A model generated the notes under the pieces. The model saw only the letters and a list, made by a program, of their open reading frames with translations. It was not told the origin of the DNA and searched no databases. The translations under genes and the position numbers were made by a program. A stretch of 64,000 nt of DNA, from contig NHZP01000028.1 in NCBI GenBank assembly GCA_003313425.1, positions 124,001 to 188,000 on the forward strand, given 5' to 3'. Shown piece after piece: positions 20,105 to 31,631 of this stretch; position 1 is the stretch's first letter; the number at the start of each line of letters is the position of its first letter. The stretch comes from Pseudopyrenochaeta lycopersici. Its lineage: Eukaryota; Ascomycota; Dothideomycetes; Pleosporales; Pseudopyrenochaetaceae.

Positions 20105-23100
20105 ATGGATGGGCGTCAAACCAACTTTCAGACGTTTGTTGGACATTCATGGTGGCCTTTTGACCTTAGCAGTCGAGGTATCACAGCGGCGTCTCGGTCA
20201 GGGTCATGGGAGTTCGAACCTAGGCAGCGAGAGGTTGGCAGGACCGGGCAGACTTTGCGTGAGGTTTTGGAAGAGCTGCAGGCACAAAGACTTTTGGAAG
20301 AGGTGCAACGGCAGGATACGCAGAGGACGGCTAGTATGGGCACATATAGGGCGCATACCTTGGCAGGGGCGTCGGAGACGTATAGTCAAGGTTCAGGGCA
20401 TGAATCGGGGATGCGGAGATCGCAGAGAATCAGGGGGTTGAAAGTGCCGAATTATCGGCAGAAAAGGAAGATCACTCGCGGTGTGAAGCCTGGAACGAGG
20501 AACACGGAAGAGGTGGCCAGTACGGACATAGATGTGGCGAAGACCTTGGCAGAGGCGTCGGGGAAGGTCCAGGAAGAGCAGAGTTCTCAAGCAGTAGAAG
20601 AGGCACCGCAAGAAACCAGGGAACGGTCTCAAGCAGTGGAACAGGCACCGCAAGAAGCCGGGAAAAGGGTTGAGGCAGTGGAACAGGCGGCGCAGGACGT
20701 CAGAGAAGGGGCATTAGAAGTCACGCGGGAGACAACAAAAGTTACTGTTGTAGACTCAATGGACCTGCCTGGTGGGGTGGCTTCTGTTGCGACTGAGCAA
20801 GATGAAACTCAGGATATACAACGCAGCCTGATAAATATGGAAAACTCGGCAAGCACGGACATAGGCATGGCGCAGACCCTGGCAGAGGGGTCGGGGACAG
20901 TTAGGCAAGAGCCAAGATATGAGGCAGCGACACGGAGATCGCAGAGGATCAGGGAACGAGAATTGAAAGCGACGCAGCCGGAACGTTACTGGCAGAAAAC
21001 GAAAATTACTGGTGTGGACCCAACGGATATGCTTGAAGGCACGGGACGAAGCCGGCAGAGAACAAAGATTACAGGGCAAGACCCGCTGAATGTAGGTAGA
21101 AATAAATTTCAAGGGGATCCGATACGGACGGTGGAGCGGAGTGCGGAGTCGGTGTTTTACGACGCGTTGGGCGGTGCAGAGAGAGCTGAAGTTCTCGATT
21201 CTATGGCGTCGATGGAGCAGGAGGGGCCAGACATCACGCCTGGGAGAAGAAAGCTGGCGGATGTCTTTCGGCGAGCGCGGCAGGGGTATGGCGAGGATAT
21301 AAGTGCTAGAGGAGCGAGTTCGAGCGGTCGGGTGCGGGGACGAACAGATGGACAGCAGAGCGAAAGCGAAACGGAAGAACGGCCATGGAAACGGGCAAAG
21401 ATAGCAAGTGATGGAAGGACAGGGGCCAGGGAAGGATCCACCAACCGGCAACAAGAGGTAGCGGCAACTATGCGCGCACTGGACGAGGAATTCGAAGAGA
21501 AAGTACGCCAGTCCCATGGGGGCCTGTGGTGTGAGCCTGTCCCTCATGTGAGAAAGGTTGAGACCGTATGCGAGTTTTACAAGGCCTTCCATGAAGTTAG
21601 AACATTAGCGGTTCATACTTGCACTATATGCTACCGCAAGTTCGCGATGGCCGAGCTGGAAGAGTTTGAGAGCGACCAGTCGATGTTGGCGGACCCCTGC
21701 TCCAGGAATGGGGCTCAGTTCAGGTGTGTCGGATGCTTTGCGTCTGGCAAAAGTGTCTTTGGTTGCGCGGAGTGTGTAAGGAATCTGGAAAGAGGGGTTT
21801 TGTCGCCGGCTGCCCACGTGCACGGCCGGCTAAGATGTGAGCATGCGTATCCGGACGAGCTGAAGGACTTGACGCCGGTCGAAGAGAAGTTGATCGCCCT
21901 AAACTCTTGCTATGGCTTCATAACGAAGTACAACGTCGTCAAAGGTTCTCGGGAGAGCGCCACGTACCCAAAACATGTTAAGGGGCACATCACAGTATTT
22001 CCCAGTAATGTTCAGGAATTGGTCACTCGTGTCCTGCCTCATCCTTTGTTGAAGGTGATGGACGAGATCCACGTCTCGTGGCAAGGAGCAGAGAAGCCAG
22101 CTCCAAGAGATCTGTCGCTTCTTTTGTCGGTAAGACGGCGTGTAGTTGAAAGGGCGCTCGTGTGGTTGAAAAGGAACAACCCACACTATGCAGGTATAGA
22201 AATAAACACCGCGGAGATGGAAAGTTGGGAGTCGTCATCTCATGGGGTGCCCCGTCAGGTTTACGAGCGCCTGGAGCGCGACGAACCATCGGCGTGGGAG
22301 AAGACGAGAACGGCACAGCTTGTTCCGCAAACAGAGCGCGGCCTCGAGCCTGGCGATGACGTGGACGTGCGGGAGATTTTAGCTACATTGAACGAAGAGC
22401 AAGCGGCAATGCGTAATGGGATGGAGGAGGGAGGGATCGTAGCGGGAAGCGCGAGTGGGGGGCTAGAGGATGACACCAATGAGAACCGCGAGGTCGTCCA
22501 GGAGGTTAGCGCCTCTGGAATGTTCGCTCTGGATGACCTTCCTGATGTGCAGGATGCGGAGAAATTGCAGTATCTCTATGACGCTCTTGGGCGAAAAACT
22601 GGTTCAGTGGAATGTGTGCATGGGGAAGGCCGATGGGCAGGGTCTGCGGACATACGTAGCGGAGGGATGTTTGAGCCGTACATCGTAGTCTCGCGAGGAG
22701 AAGATTTTGCGGACTCCACCGATGTTTGGTTCTTCGCGAAGACTTTCCCAACGCTGTTTCCTTTCGGGGCGGGAGGGCCGCGACAGGTCGAGGAGAGTCT
22801 GTCGGGGATTACGGGCGACGCTCCTGTGGTGACGTCCCTATTACAAGAGCCTATCGCAAGAGGTGCAGTGACTTCCCGAAACCTGAGCTTGGAGGTATGG
22901 GCGCGGGTTGTGCTCCAGCGTCACGGTGGTCGGTTCGCTACGCACAAGGTCTTTACATTTCTTGTGTTCAATATGTTGGTCAGGTTCCGAAACCATCGGG
23001 TCAGCATGATGAGTGTGACGAGAAAGGACTTCCCCGAAGTGGAGCGAGTCGTTCAAACGCTGAGCGCACATAGGCTAGAGAAGGCCAGGGAAGAGTTGGA

Positions 23101-26100
23101 AGCGTCGGGAAAGACGAGCGATGACGCTGTAAACCGACTTTTGCGGAGCCTTTCACTTTACGGATTTCGGCAGCCCATGTCGCGCGAGCTCCGCTTGGGC
23201 ATGCGGCGCAAGATCAAGTCCCTCATCGTTAGAGACGGCATCCCAGCGATCTGGTTTACGCTGAATCCGAACGACATCACGAACCCAGTAAAGCTGAGGC
23301 TTGCAGCATATCGGACCCGGGATCCTGACGAAGCAGAGGCGTTTCTGACCAGTTTGGATGTATCATACAAGCGCATGCGGTTGGCCGTGTCGGATCCCCT
23401 CAGCTCGGCTTTGTTCTTCCATAGGGAAATCTCGATGTTCTTCAGGCATTACGTGAAGGTAGGGGAGGATTCCGTGTTTGGGCGCATCAGCCAGTATTTC
23501 GGTGCGGTCGAGACGAATGAGCGAGGCGCGCTCCACCTGCACGGTCTCCTTTGGCTTCATGGGAATATGTGCCTCAGTTCCCTCTGGAAAGATGTTGAGG
23601 ATGGAGTCAGCAGGATATACCAGGATCGGGTTCTCCAGTATGTGGACAGTGTCTTTACAGAGGTATCGTATGCCCGCGTCCTTGTTCACCGTCTGGAAAG
23701 CGTCATCTAATGCAGGAGGTATTGCATAGGATCTCGATCAAGAGGCGTTTTGTGCAGTTGAAGCGGAGAGGACCGTGACGTCGGATATATCGTCGAAGCT
23801 TCTGAAAAAGGAGCAATTCTCAGCTTCGTTCGAGGAAGAGGCGAACTTCTGTGCGGGTGCAACCCAGATACACACCCACAGTCCGACCTGTCTAAAATAC
23901 TCCATCAACAGACCAGCGAGAACTAGAAATCTCTGTAGATTCAAGGCACCGTGGAGACTGGTGGAAAAGACGGCGTTCAAAGAGGGCGGGGTGCTGGAGA
24001 TTCGGCGCAACCACAATATGGTGAATCGATGGAACAAAGCCATGTCTGTTGGGCTACGCCATAACCACGACATCTCCTTCATTGGTACGCAGAGTAGAAC
24101 GATGGCTATAGTGTTTTATGTAACGAACTATGCAACGAAGCTCGAGGACCCGGTATGGAAACGCGCAGCGGCGGCGGCAGAACTACTTGAAGATTCACGG
24201 CACCTGGTAACTGGAGACGGATCGGCGAACAGGACCCGCCAGTTTCTAGTAAGAGTGGCGAACAGGATTTTTACGGAACGGGCTCTCTCGCAAGTGGAGG
24301 TCGCCGCGCACTTGCTAGGTTTCGGTATGGAATTTACCCACAGCAAGTCATGGGTCTTTCTGAACGCTTCGTCTCTTTATTGGGAAATTTTTCGAAGGTG
24401 GAGGCACCTGAGAGACACCGCAGGCGAACATAGCGGGAGCTCGGTGGATGAAGCGGTGATGCTGGAGCCTTCTGGGCAGAGAGCTACTTTTGTACAGGCA
24501 TATCCACATCGTGGTCCATGCCTAGCGGCACTTCCGTTATACGATTACATGTCGGTGGTGATGATCAGGCGGAAATGTGGCGGAGGCAGTGGTCGAGGCG
24601 TCGTGGAATTTGATAAGGCCTGGCCGCTCTCCGAAAGGTGGGTACAGGTACTGCGGAGACCGGGTGAATATGCAGCTGTTTGTCTGGATGGCTACCTAAG
24701 TATGGACTTCGGAGAGGAGGATGAGAGGTGCTATAGAAGGTAGGTAAGGGCTAAGCGTTCTAGCAATATGCGCCGCTCGAGGTCGTTTTCTATTGAATCG
24801 AGTGGTTGACCGGAAGACTGCAGGGCGGCGGTACAGCATCTCGCCCTGTTTGTGCCCTGGGAGCACTTTCTGTCCGAGTCGTCGGGCGATGCCAACGCTA
24901 TCTGGGAGAGAAAGACGAGACTCCTGCCTCGTAGACTGGTAGCAATGGTCGGGAATATCCAGCTGCTACGGCGATCTGCAGAAGACGCAAGGCGTGATGC
25001 CAGACAGTGGGCAGCGCAGTCCGGGGAGGAAGACCCAGCAGCTGATGCGACGGACGTCGCAACCTTCGATGGAGAAGAGGACGGGGACGAGCGCTTGCGG
25101 AGACTGTACAGGCCGGATGACATAGGCAATGCAACGTGTCTCATCGACGTTCTGAGGAGCGCCATGGGTACTAATCAGATTACTGCAGGGTCGAACTATG
25201 TGAGGTCGGTGGTACAGCAACTGTGCGAATTTCAGCAAGCCGTCTTAGACTCGCCTGAAAATTTACTCGACACCGTGGTCCCCGAGCGCGGCGGCAGGAC
25301 AGTTCGCACCTTCGAAGGAGGGCTTGCGGAAATCGATGTCCCAGGGCAAGACAAGGTGCGATCAATCAAGTCACAGCAAGCCAGTACCTCGCGCGAGAGG
25401 GAGAGAAGGATCAAGGGCATTCAGGAGCAGGCATATTCCAACGCGGGGATCCATGATGCAGCTACGTATCGAGTGCTGAACGGTTTCGGCGAGGATGATC
25501 TCAGCATCACCCAACCGAATGCAGCGCCAGATATTAGTGGACCGTCGGCCAGTCTCCGGTTCGGTCTTTCCACCTCATTGTCCGAGTCGGGAGGGCAGGT
25601 GGCACGGTCGCTAACGCTGAATCGGAGGCAGACTATCGCACTCCGACTCCTATGTCGCCACCTTGATCGGCTACATCGAGGCGAGAAGGGGACACCTCAG
25701 CTGTGTCAGTTCGTTGGAGGAGAGGGCGGTACCGGAAAGTCCCGGGTAATCGAAGCGGTGGTCGCCTTATTTGAGAGCAGAGGAATGCTGCATCGCTTAC
25801 TCGTGACGGCCACTTCTGGTACTGCGGCTGCAAGGATCAACGGTATCACGATCCACGCGGCGTGCAACGTGTCGGTGGACACCTCCCGCACAGCTTCCAG
25901 TAGCGGCCCGGCTCACGGCCAAGGCCCTTCTTCGTCAACGAGTCTTCGTGTCGATGGGCAGAGCCGTATGGACTGGCAGGAGAAAGACGTGCTGATCGTA
26001 GATGAGATCAGCATGCTAGGAGCGAGGACCTTGCACGTTGTGAACGAGCGGCTGTGCGATTTTCGTGGATGCACGCAAGACTTCGGCGGGATCCCAATAA

Positions 26101-27260
26101 TCCTCTTCCTTGGAGACTTTAAACAGTTCCGGCCAGTGCAGGAACGGAGTATCTTAGTCCCCAGCAGCGAGTTCGCCTGGGACGAAGGGAAAACGTTCAG
26201 AGTCGAACAGAGACACCAACACGATAAAGCGCACATGCTCTGGCGACGGTTTACAACCGTCGTGATGCTGAACGAACAGGTCCGTGCCGCAGGCGATCCC
26301 CCGCTGCAGCGGCTGCTCACGCGAATCCGACATGGCGTCGCGGACCAAAGCGATGTCGACATGTTAAATCGTACGTGCTACCAAGAGGGGAAGCGAATCC
26401 CATGGGAAACCGGCATCACGGTCGTCACGCCACTTAACCGAAACCGATGGAATTTGAATATGGAGGCCGCACTATCGTATCAGGCGCAACACAAGGCACA
26501 GCTGAGGATCTTCGTGTCCGAGCATAAATGGAAAGCCGGGCAGCCGACAGAGGAGGAAGCTGTCATGGTTTTAGGTTATGGCGACGACAGCAGCGTGCCG
26601 ATACCGGCCATATTCATGTTCGTCCCGGGTATGCCAGTTGTGGTCAACAAAAACACCTATCAAGGCTTGAAACTGGTCAACGGTTCCAATTACACAGCTC
26701 TGGACGTCATCGTCGACGACGTGTTCCCAGGCCATCGCATCTCCGCTCATACTATCCTCCATTTTGGGCCGCCTGCCGGTGTCATCCTCGCGGCAGAATC
26801 GACGAGGGGCTTCAACTTCGTCGGCATGCCGCCGGGCACCATCCTCCTCACTCCGCTCAGTTCAAAGATCGAGTGCGCAAGGAGACGTCCGTGGCAGCGA
26901 CACGACGTCACCCGTAGGGGATTGCCGTGCACGGCGGCTTTCGCCTGTACAGACTACAAAGTTCAAGGCAGGACCTTGGAGCGAGTGGCGCTGGAGCTGC
27001 GGGGAACGAGGACAGTGCAGGTGGGCGGGCAAGCGGTGCCGAGCCAATGCGATCCCTATAGCCTGTACGTACAGCTATCGAGGAGTTCCTCGATGGAGGG
27101 TATAATGCTGCTGTCGAAGGTACGAGAGAGGGACATCATCGGCAACACGGTGCCGGAGAACATGATTGTGGCGGAGAAGAGGTTAGAGGATTGCAGCGAA
27201 GCAACGATCAAAGAGGCGGAAGCATGGGACTGGACCTCCCCGGCGTGGCGAAGCAAATAG
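20105..27260 (+). CDS. Helitron Rep-helicase, three exons
   Basis: This protein drives rolling-circle transposition: a HUH endonuclease nicks single strands and a PIF1-type helicase unwinds them. Exons 20105-23662, 23730-24739 and 24824-27260 join to 2334 aa through introns of 67 bp (GTATCG..ATAG) and 84 bp (GTAGGT..GCAG). The ATG at 20105 is the first in frame. Residues 1-450 are a low-complexity, Gln/Glu/Arg-rich tail with repeated ETxxxxQAVEQAPQE-like units. A Cys-rich segment follows (CTICYRKF, CVGCF, CAEC). The Helitron N-like region leads into the HUH motif (H1144, H1146 in GALHLHGLLWLHG), and paired tyrosines Y1316/Y1320 sit in FYVTNYATK. The helicase shows Walker A GGEGGTGKS (K1828), Walker B VLIVDEISML and late motifs DYKVQGRTLE and YVQLSRSSS. 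All key residues are present and no stop interrupts it, so the copy may be active. Confidence 0.93.
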
Positions 27261-27443
27261 TATAATAATAGCAAAATGGAAGAATCTCTCCAGAATCAAG
27301 CAATAGACAGCATGGTATAGAGAAGAGAGTTGTACAGTGATCAGGCTACAGTTTTGGTGTCGTGTGTGTTGTTCGATGGCGGCAGTAGGAGTGGGGATTG
27401 CCCAAAATGATGCCTTAGGCAGTAGAGTTGGCTGACGAGAAAG

Positions 27444-27475
27444 GAAAAGAAAAGAAAAGAAAAGAAAAGAAAAGA
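27444..27475. repeat. (AAAAG)n microsatellite
   Basis: About six tandem copies of the pentamer AAAAG lie just downstream of the Helitron gene. Confidence 0.85.
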
Positions 27476-27777
27476 TGGAGTGAATGCGAGTGGCCGAGTT
27501 TGTTACACTACAGCCGATGCAGCTATACCTAACATAATAACGATAAACTTGACGTAATTTATCTGCTGAAGGGGCAGGTGAAGACGAAGAACTCAGATAA
27601 AGTGTAAGGAACTGAGCGTGAATAGATGGATATATTGCGCCATATCAATACGATCATACGTAACGTAGAAAGATGAAAAAAGATCTCAAAAAGATTCGAT
27701 TCTCACGTGGTGTGGCGTCGGAGTGGCTGCAGTTTCTTGGGGGTGGGGAGGCCTAGAAGCTCCTTTCGTTCCTCAAG

Positions 27778-27813
27778 GCACGTAGTGGGGGATATTACCT
27801 CTCCGTGCACTAG
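27778..27813 (+). repeat. Candidate Helitron 3' hairpin and CTAG end
   Basis: GCACG (27778-27782) pairs with CGTGC (27804-27808), with additional GGGG/CCTC pairing inside, and CTAG ends at 27813. This agrees with a Helitron 3' end in form, but the stem is short and the flanking base is not T. Confidence 0.3.
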
Positions 27814-28787
27814 GAAAGCCGGAACTAAGCCGAATACCACCTAAAATGCGCAGCCTACCAAAAATACTACTTATATTGCATTTACAACTATGTAAACTCG
27901 TGTGTAAATACATGCGCATTAAATAGGCTATTTTATATAGAAATTACTTTGATATAGGTGGTAACTGTTCGTTGTCTTGATAGTTGAACTGGCTTGAGGC
28001 ATCAATCCTATTTCCGGCTTTCCCGATACACGGAGAGATTACTATATCCAAATCATAACGCCCCTTCTCGAAGCGGCAAAAGTTGATTTGCCTGTTGAAT
28101 CTTGCTAGCTCCGGAAATGATTGAATCACTATGATCCAGCTCGAATTGCTATTTCCAGAATAGTTACAGCACTACCCCTAGACTTAGTTACACTCTTAGA
28201 GCAATTTGTATGTCCGCATGATCGCATGGATACAACGGCAATAGCTATTCAATGAGTAATATAGCCTCAGAGACGTGGTATTGATACTCGAAATAGAAGA
28301 GGTTAGCCCCTGATGATTGGAGACCACGTCAATACGAGCGTAGATCATTCCACATAGCCAAGATGGGCCTGGAAGGAGGCGTCTTGTGTTCAGCGTTGAA
28401 AGTCGAGGCACCACCACCTGATCTGTGCATAAAACTTAGAGCACATGCGCTCGTCATTGCCACGGTACAATTTGGGTTGCTTTGACATGGTCCTCGGGTG
28501 AGTTGGTAGACACATAAGCGACATACAGTGTGAGTCTAATCAGGGTAGCGAAACGATACTGGAAGTACGTCCAAATTTGCTAGTGGTCAAGTTCAGCAGC
28601 CTCAGCCTTCTCTAAATCGGAGTTGCTGCGAAATCAGCGCCTTGTGTGACAGAATGCATCATGGCTTGGTGGAATAGTTGCCCGGCACCTGGTTGCACCG
28701 CGATCAATGCCTGACTCCTAAAGTTCTGCTTTCGTGGGGTACAAAATACTAGAGGTTTCAATAGCTTTCGTCTGACATCATGAAGTA

Positions 28788-29906
28788 ATGAATCTTACTG
28801 CAAGCAGTTGCTGTGGTTGGTCACGAGAATTCGATGTTTTGAGCAGGGTGCATAAAGTTGTATATTCAGTAGCGTTCGTTTCACGAGGGCGGCTCACCAA
28901 CGCTTTACACAGCATGAATGAACTACGCATCTCGGCCCTCCGCCCAGGACTACCTGCGCTTGGATCAAAAGATATCAAAGCCACAGTCACTCTGATTTGG
29001 CCATACTCGTCTTCAACATGCCGATTCGCGCTATTACTCGCTGAGCCTGACTTCAGGTTGCGCCGAAAGAACGGCCAGGTCAGAGCTTGCTTTTCAGGAC
29101 CGAGCGCAAAAGCTCTTGCGTCGACGGGCATCGGAATCGGAGACGATATTATATTGAACCTGCAGGGTGCGGAATTTGTACAGGAAGGAGTGGTTGACAT
29201 TCCAGGGAAGAGCATAGACTGGGAGCTTCTATATACGACGACCGTCATTGTTCAAATTTTTCGCAACGACAGCGCGCTCGCAGATCTTGCAATCGTCAAT
29301 GTCGCGCCAACGCCTGCGTCACAGTCGCCCTCTCGCCGAGAAGCTGTGGCAGATCCGAGTCCTGTTAGACAATGGTCCGCTCCCCCCTTCCTCAAGCGTA
29401 TACGACTCTCGGAGGGACCCTTTTTCGGTGACCCGCACGTTATATCGGTGCACAGGGGTGAGAGCTCGGCCAGGAACCTGCGGAGGAAGCGTTACGGAGA
29501 CCGGAAGGCCTGGGCCTACAGCGCGAGAACTCCGTCTCCTGAGGAATACAATGACATGGAGGACGACTTTAACATCGACCAGGTGTCGCCGCTATCGCCC
29601 AGTCGTGCGACATCCATGTGGGACACGCTAAGCTCTCCCCAAGAAATTGCTCCGCTCCCAGCCGCAGCAGGTCTCTTTAATGACCTAGAGGACAAGGAAG
29701 GGCGGTCATTTACGCGAGCGGATGGGCCTGCTCTCTCCAAGGTCGGCCGCACTGCGGAGCAGAAGACCGCATACGATGCTAAATCAGAATCACACGAGAT
29801 TTTGCACAATGCCGATCGCAATGAATTAGATGCTGGACCAGACGATTTGACTCCGTTCGATCTGCAGTGTGCTGATGGGGCGACACAGTTGTTGACACGG
29901 AAATGA
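28788..29906 (+). CDS. Pot1/Cdc13-like telomeric OB-fold protein, probably truncated
   Basis: The frame is 372 aa from the ATG at 28788; the recognisable part begins at the second ATG (28914, MNELRISALRPGLPALG), so that may be the true start. Residues roughly 45-170 contain KDIKATVTLIWPYSSST, LAEPDFRLRRKNGQVRACF and GDDIILNLQGAEFV, which I recognise as the OB-fold of fungal proteins annotated as telomeric single-strand binding Pot1/Cdc13 type. The remainder is Ser/Pro/Asp-rich with no fold visible. Pot1-type proteins bind the G-rich telomere overhang; whether this one does is unknown. It is shorter than I expect for a full family member and ends in featureless sequence, so it may be a truncated paralogue rather than the main telomere protein. 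Confidence 0.68.
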   Translation: MNLTASSCCGWSREFDVLSRVHKVVYSVAFVSRGRLTNALHSMNELRISALRPGLPALGSKDIKATVTLIWPYSSSTCRFALLLAEPDFRLRRKNGQVRACFSGPSAKALASTGIGIGDDIILNLQGAEFVQEGVVDIPGKSIDWELLYTTTVIVQIFRNDSALADLAIVNVAPTPASQSPSRREAVADPSPVRQWSAPPFLKRIRLSEGPFFGDPHVISVHRGESSARNLRRKRYGDRKAWAYSARTPSPEEYNDMEDDFNIDQVSPLSPSRATSMWDTLSSPQEIAPLPAAAGLFNDLEDKEGRSFTRADGPALSKVGRTAEQKTAYDAKSESHEILHNADRNELDAGPDDLTPFDLQCADGATQLLTRK

Positions 29907-30574
29907 CGGAATGGAACACCGAGGAAGAAGTCTTTTCAAATGAGACAAAGGCGACGGTATAAGCATATAAATAGTGTGCACATATTTCATCAACTCAAGT
30001 TAACCATGGGCCACTAATCTCTGTTAGCAATTCCTCAAGTCACTGTACCAAGGTGTCAGATATGAGGCATCCCTAAATGGAGCCCATTGAGCATAACCTC
30101 TGGAAAGTTGGCCTGCAAAGTGGGTGAGCAACCTGATTGGGCACAAAACCCCACATGAGAGATAATCACGTGATGCGCTGCGGGCTTAACTGAACTCAGC
30201 CCCTTCAGACAGAGAACACAGAATACAATCATCTCAACCCCAACAATAATTATCATCATCATCGTGAAATACGTCTTCAATCTGACACAAGGTTAGCATA
30301 AGCGAGACAAATTTACCTTGGCAAGCATCACGGAGACTTGGGAGAGATTTGTTTTGCGTCTTGCCCAATCATGGCATAACTTATTTGCGAATACGGACTC
30401 ACAATCTCTTACGCTTCGCAGAGAGAAGCTACATGATGCTCGCCTACAGCCATGATGATTGCTCTCCCCCTCCATAGTTGCTCTATGTACAAGCGGAGGT
30501 AGCTCAGCCACTACACGCACAACCACTTCTGCCCCTCAGCCCATCTCGGAAGTTATGAGAGGCTGTCTAGTAGT
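29907..30574. other. Intergenic, no gene seen
   Basis: Only short frames are present. One minus-strand frame near 30056-30280 begins with a hydrophobic stretch but has no other support. Confidence 0.45.
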
Positions 30575-31021
30575 TCAAGCCGCCTTCGAGGTGGCAGAGT
30601 CACTAGTAGGCGAGCGTTCAATCTGATCCTCCAACTCTGCTCTGTGCCTCCGGTTTTCCTTCGCAGCTGCTTCATCATTTATACTGCTCATAAGTACAGC
30701 GTACATATCGCTTAGATCATACCCATCATCCGAGCCGTCTGTAAGGTCGTGGTGGAGGTCAGAGCTGACGCTTATATCGTCTTCTTCGCTTGAGTCATCT
30801 TGCGGGACAAACTCATCTTCGGAACCACTAGTCTCATCCTGAACGATGAAAAGCCGGTCTCCGTCATCTTCGCTCTCGTCAGTGCTGCTTTCGTCTATCG
30901 CCAGCTCGTCGACGCCTTCAGGGCTCTCGATGAAGAACTCCTTGTAACTCATGACCTTGCATTGGCGGGCAAGGGTGTTGCGACCAAGTTGCACGTTTGA
31001 CTCGCTCGACGGTGTGGACAT
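30575..31021 (-). CDS. Hypothetical acidic protein
   Basis: This is a 148-aa frame from an ATG. Residues 25-45 (MSYKEFFIESPEGVDELAID) look ordered; the middle is a long Ser/Asp/Glu tract with several SDE/SED casein-kinase-like sites; the C-terminus is a charged helix. Such composition suits a disordered nuclear or chromatin-associated protein, but no family is recognised. A single uninterrupted frame with a biased but consistent composition is the only support for it. Confidence 0.45.
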   Translation of the reverse strand: MSTPSSESNVQLGRNTLARQCKVMSYKEFFIESPEGVDELAIDESSTDESEDDGDRLFIVQDETSGSEDEFVPQDDSSEEDDISVSSDLHHDLTDGSDDGYDLSDMYAVLMSSINDEAAAKENRRHRAELEDQIERSPTSDSATSKAA

Positions 31022-31631
31022 GCTTGTAAGAAATTGCGATTACGCTCAAAGGGCACAACCTGAATGCGGGTAGGTAAACGGTAATATATGGGCGCCCAGT
31101 TCTGATCAAGCATGGCAGGCTTATATGGATCGCAGCCTTGAACATCCATCATTGAAACGATAGCAAGGTGTAAGTTATTGGCGCGTTCTGTGACTCAGTC
31201 ATCAGTCTGGCGTAGGATCATGTAAGTTAAATGGGCAACAAGCATACCTCATAAGACATCCCTCAAGACCTTCGATATCTCCGCAAATACGCCCCGTAAG
31301 CAGAGATAGTGAGAAAGAAAAGAATTTTATCTTGGTGATGACAATTGTCGGGGGTGGCTGTGTACGTTAGGTAGCGCAACTTGATTTGCAGTTGCTGATG
31401 TTCTGACACTCTACGTTCGCAAAGTCACGAAGCTGCATAGCTTTCACTTGTGGGTCCGCTACGCCAGTGAAGCACCGGGGAAACGCTGCCATGACTAACG
31501 TGCTTTCAATAAGCATAGCTCAGCCTTAAGTACTTGAAAGAAATCGACGCACTCGCAGCACCTTCAAATAGCACTGATAGCTGCTCGCCTACTTGCAGTT
31601 TCATGCTCTATCCATTTAGGCATCCAAACAC
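31022..31631. other. Intergenic, no gene seen
   Basis: No coding frame or repeat was recognised. Confidence 0.45.

Larger units (their letters stand above)
17625..27813 (+). mobile_element. Autonomous Helitron (limits approximate)
   Basis: A full Rep-helicase gene (20105-27260) defines the element as a rolling-circle Helitron. A divergent three-exon gene (17625-19157) shares its promoter region and may be carried by it. A possible 3' terminus lies at 27778-27813, where a GCACG/CGTGC hairpin is followed after one base by CTAG, which fits the CTRR ending of Helitrons. The base after CTAG is G rather than the usual T, so that end is tentative. The 5' end was not located, and the start given here is simply the outer edge of the partner gene. 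Confidence 0.6.
27261..28787. other. Intergenic, includes an AAAAG microsatellite and a possible Helitron end
   Basis: An (AAAAG)n run lies at 27444-27475 and a candidate Helitron hairpin plus CTAG at 27778-27813. The remainder shows no convincing coding frame. Confidence 0.5.

Noticed and set aside
20756..21592. 278-codon minus-strand open frame
   Set aside because: It is entirely antisense to the Helitron Rep-helicase exon and is a product of its codon bias; no family resemblance.
30056..30280. Small minus-strand frame with a hydrophobic start
   Set aside because: One membrane-like stretch alone is not enough; the start context and downstream sequence show no coding character.
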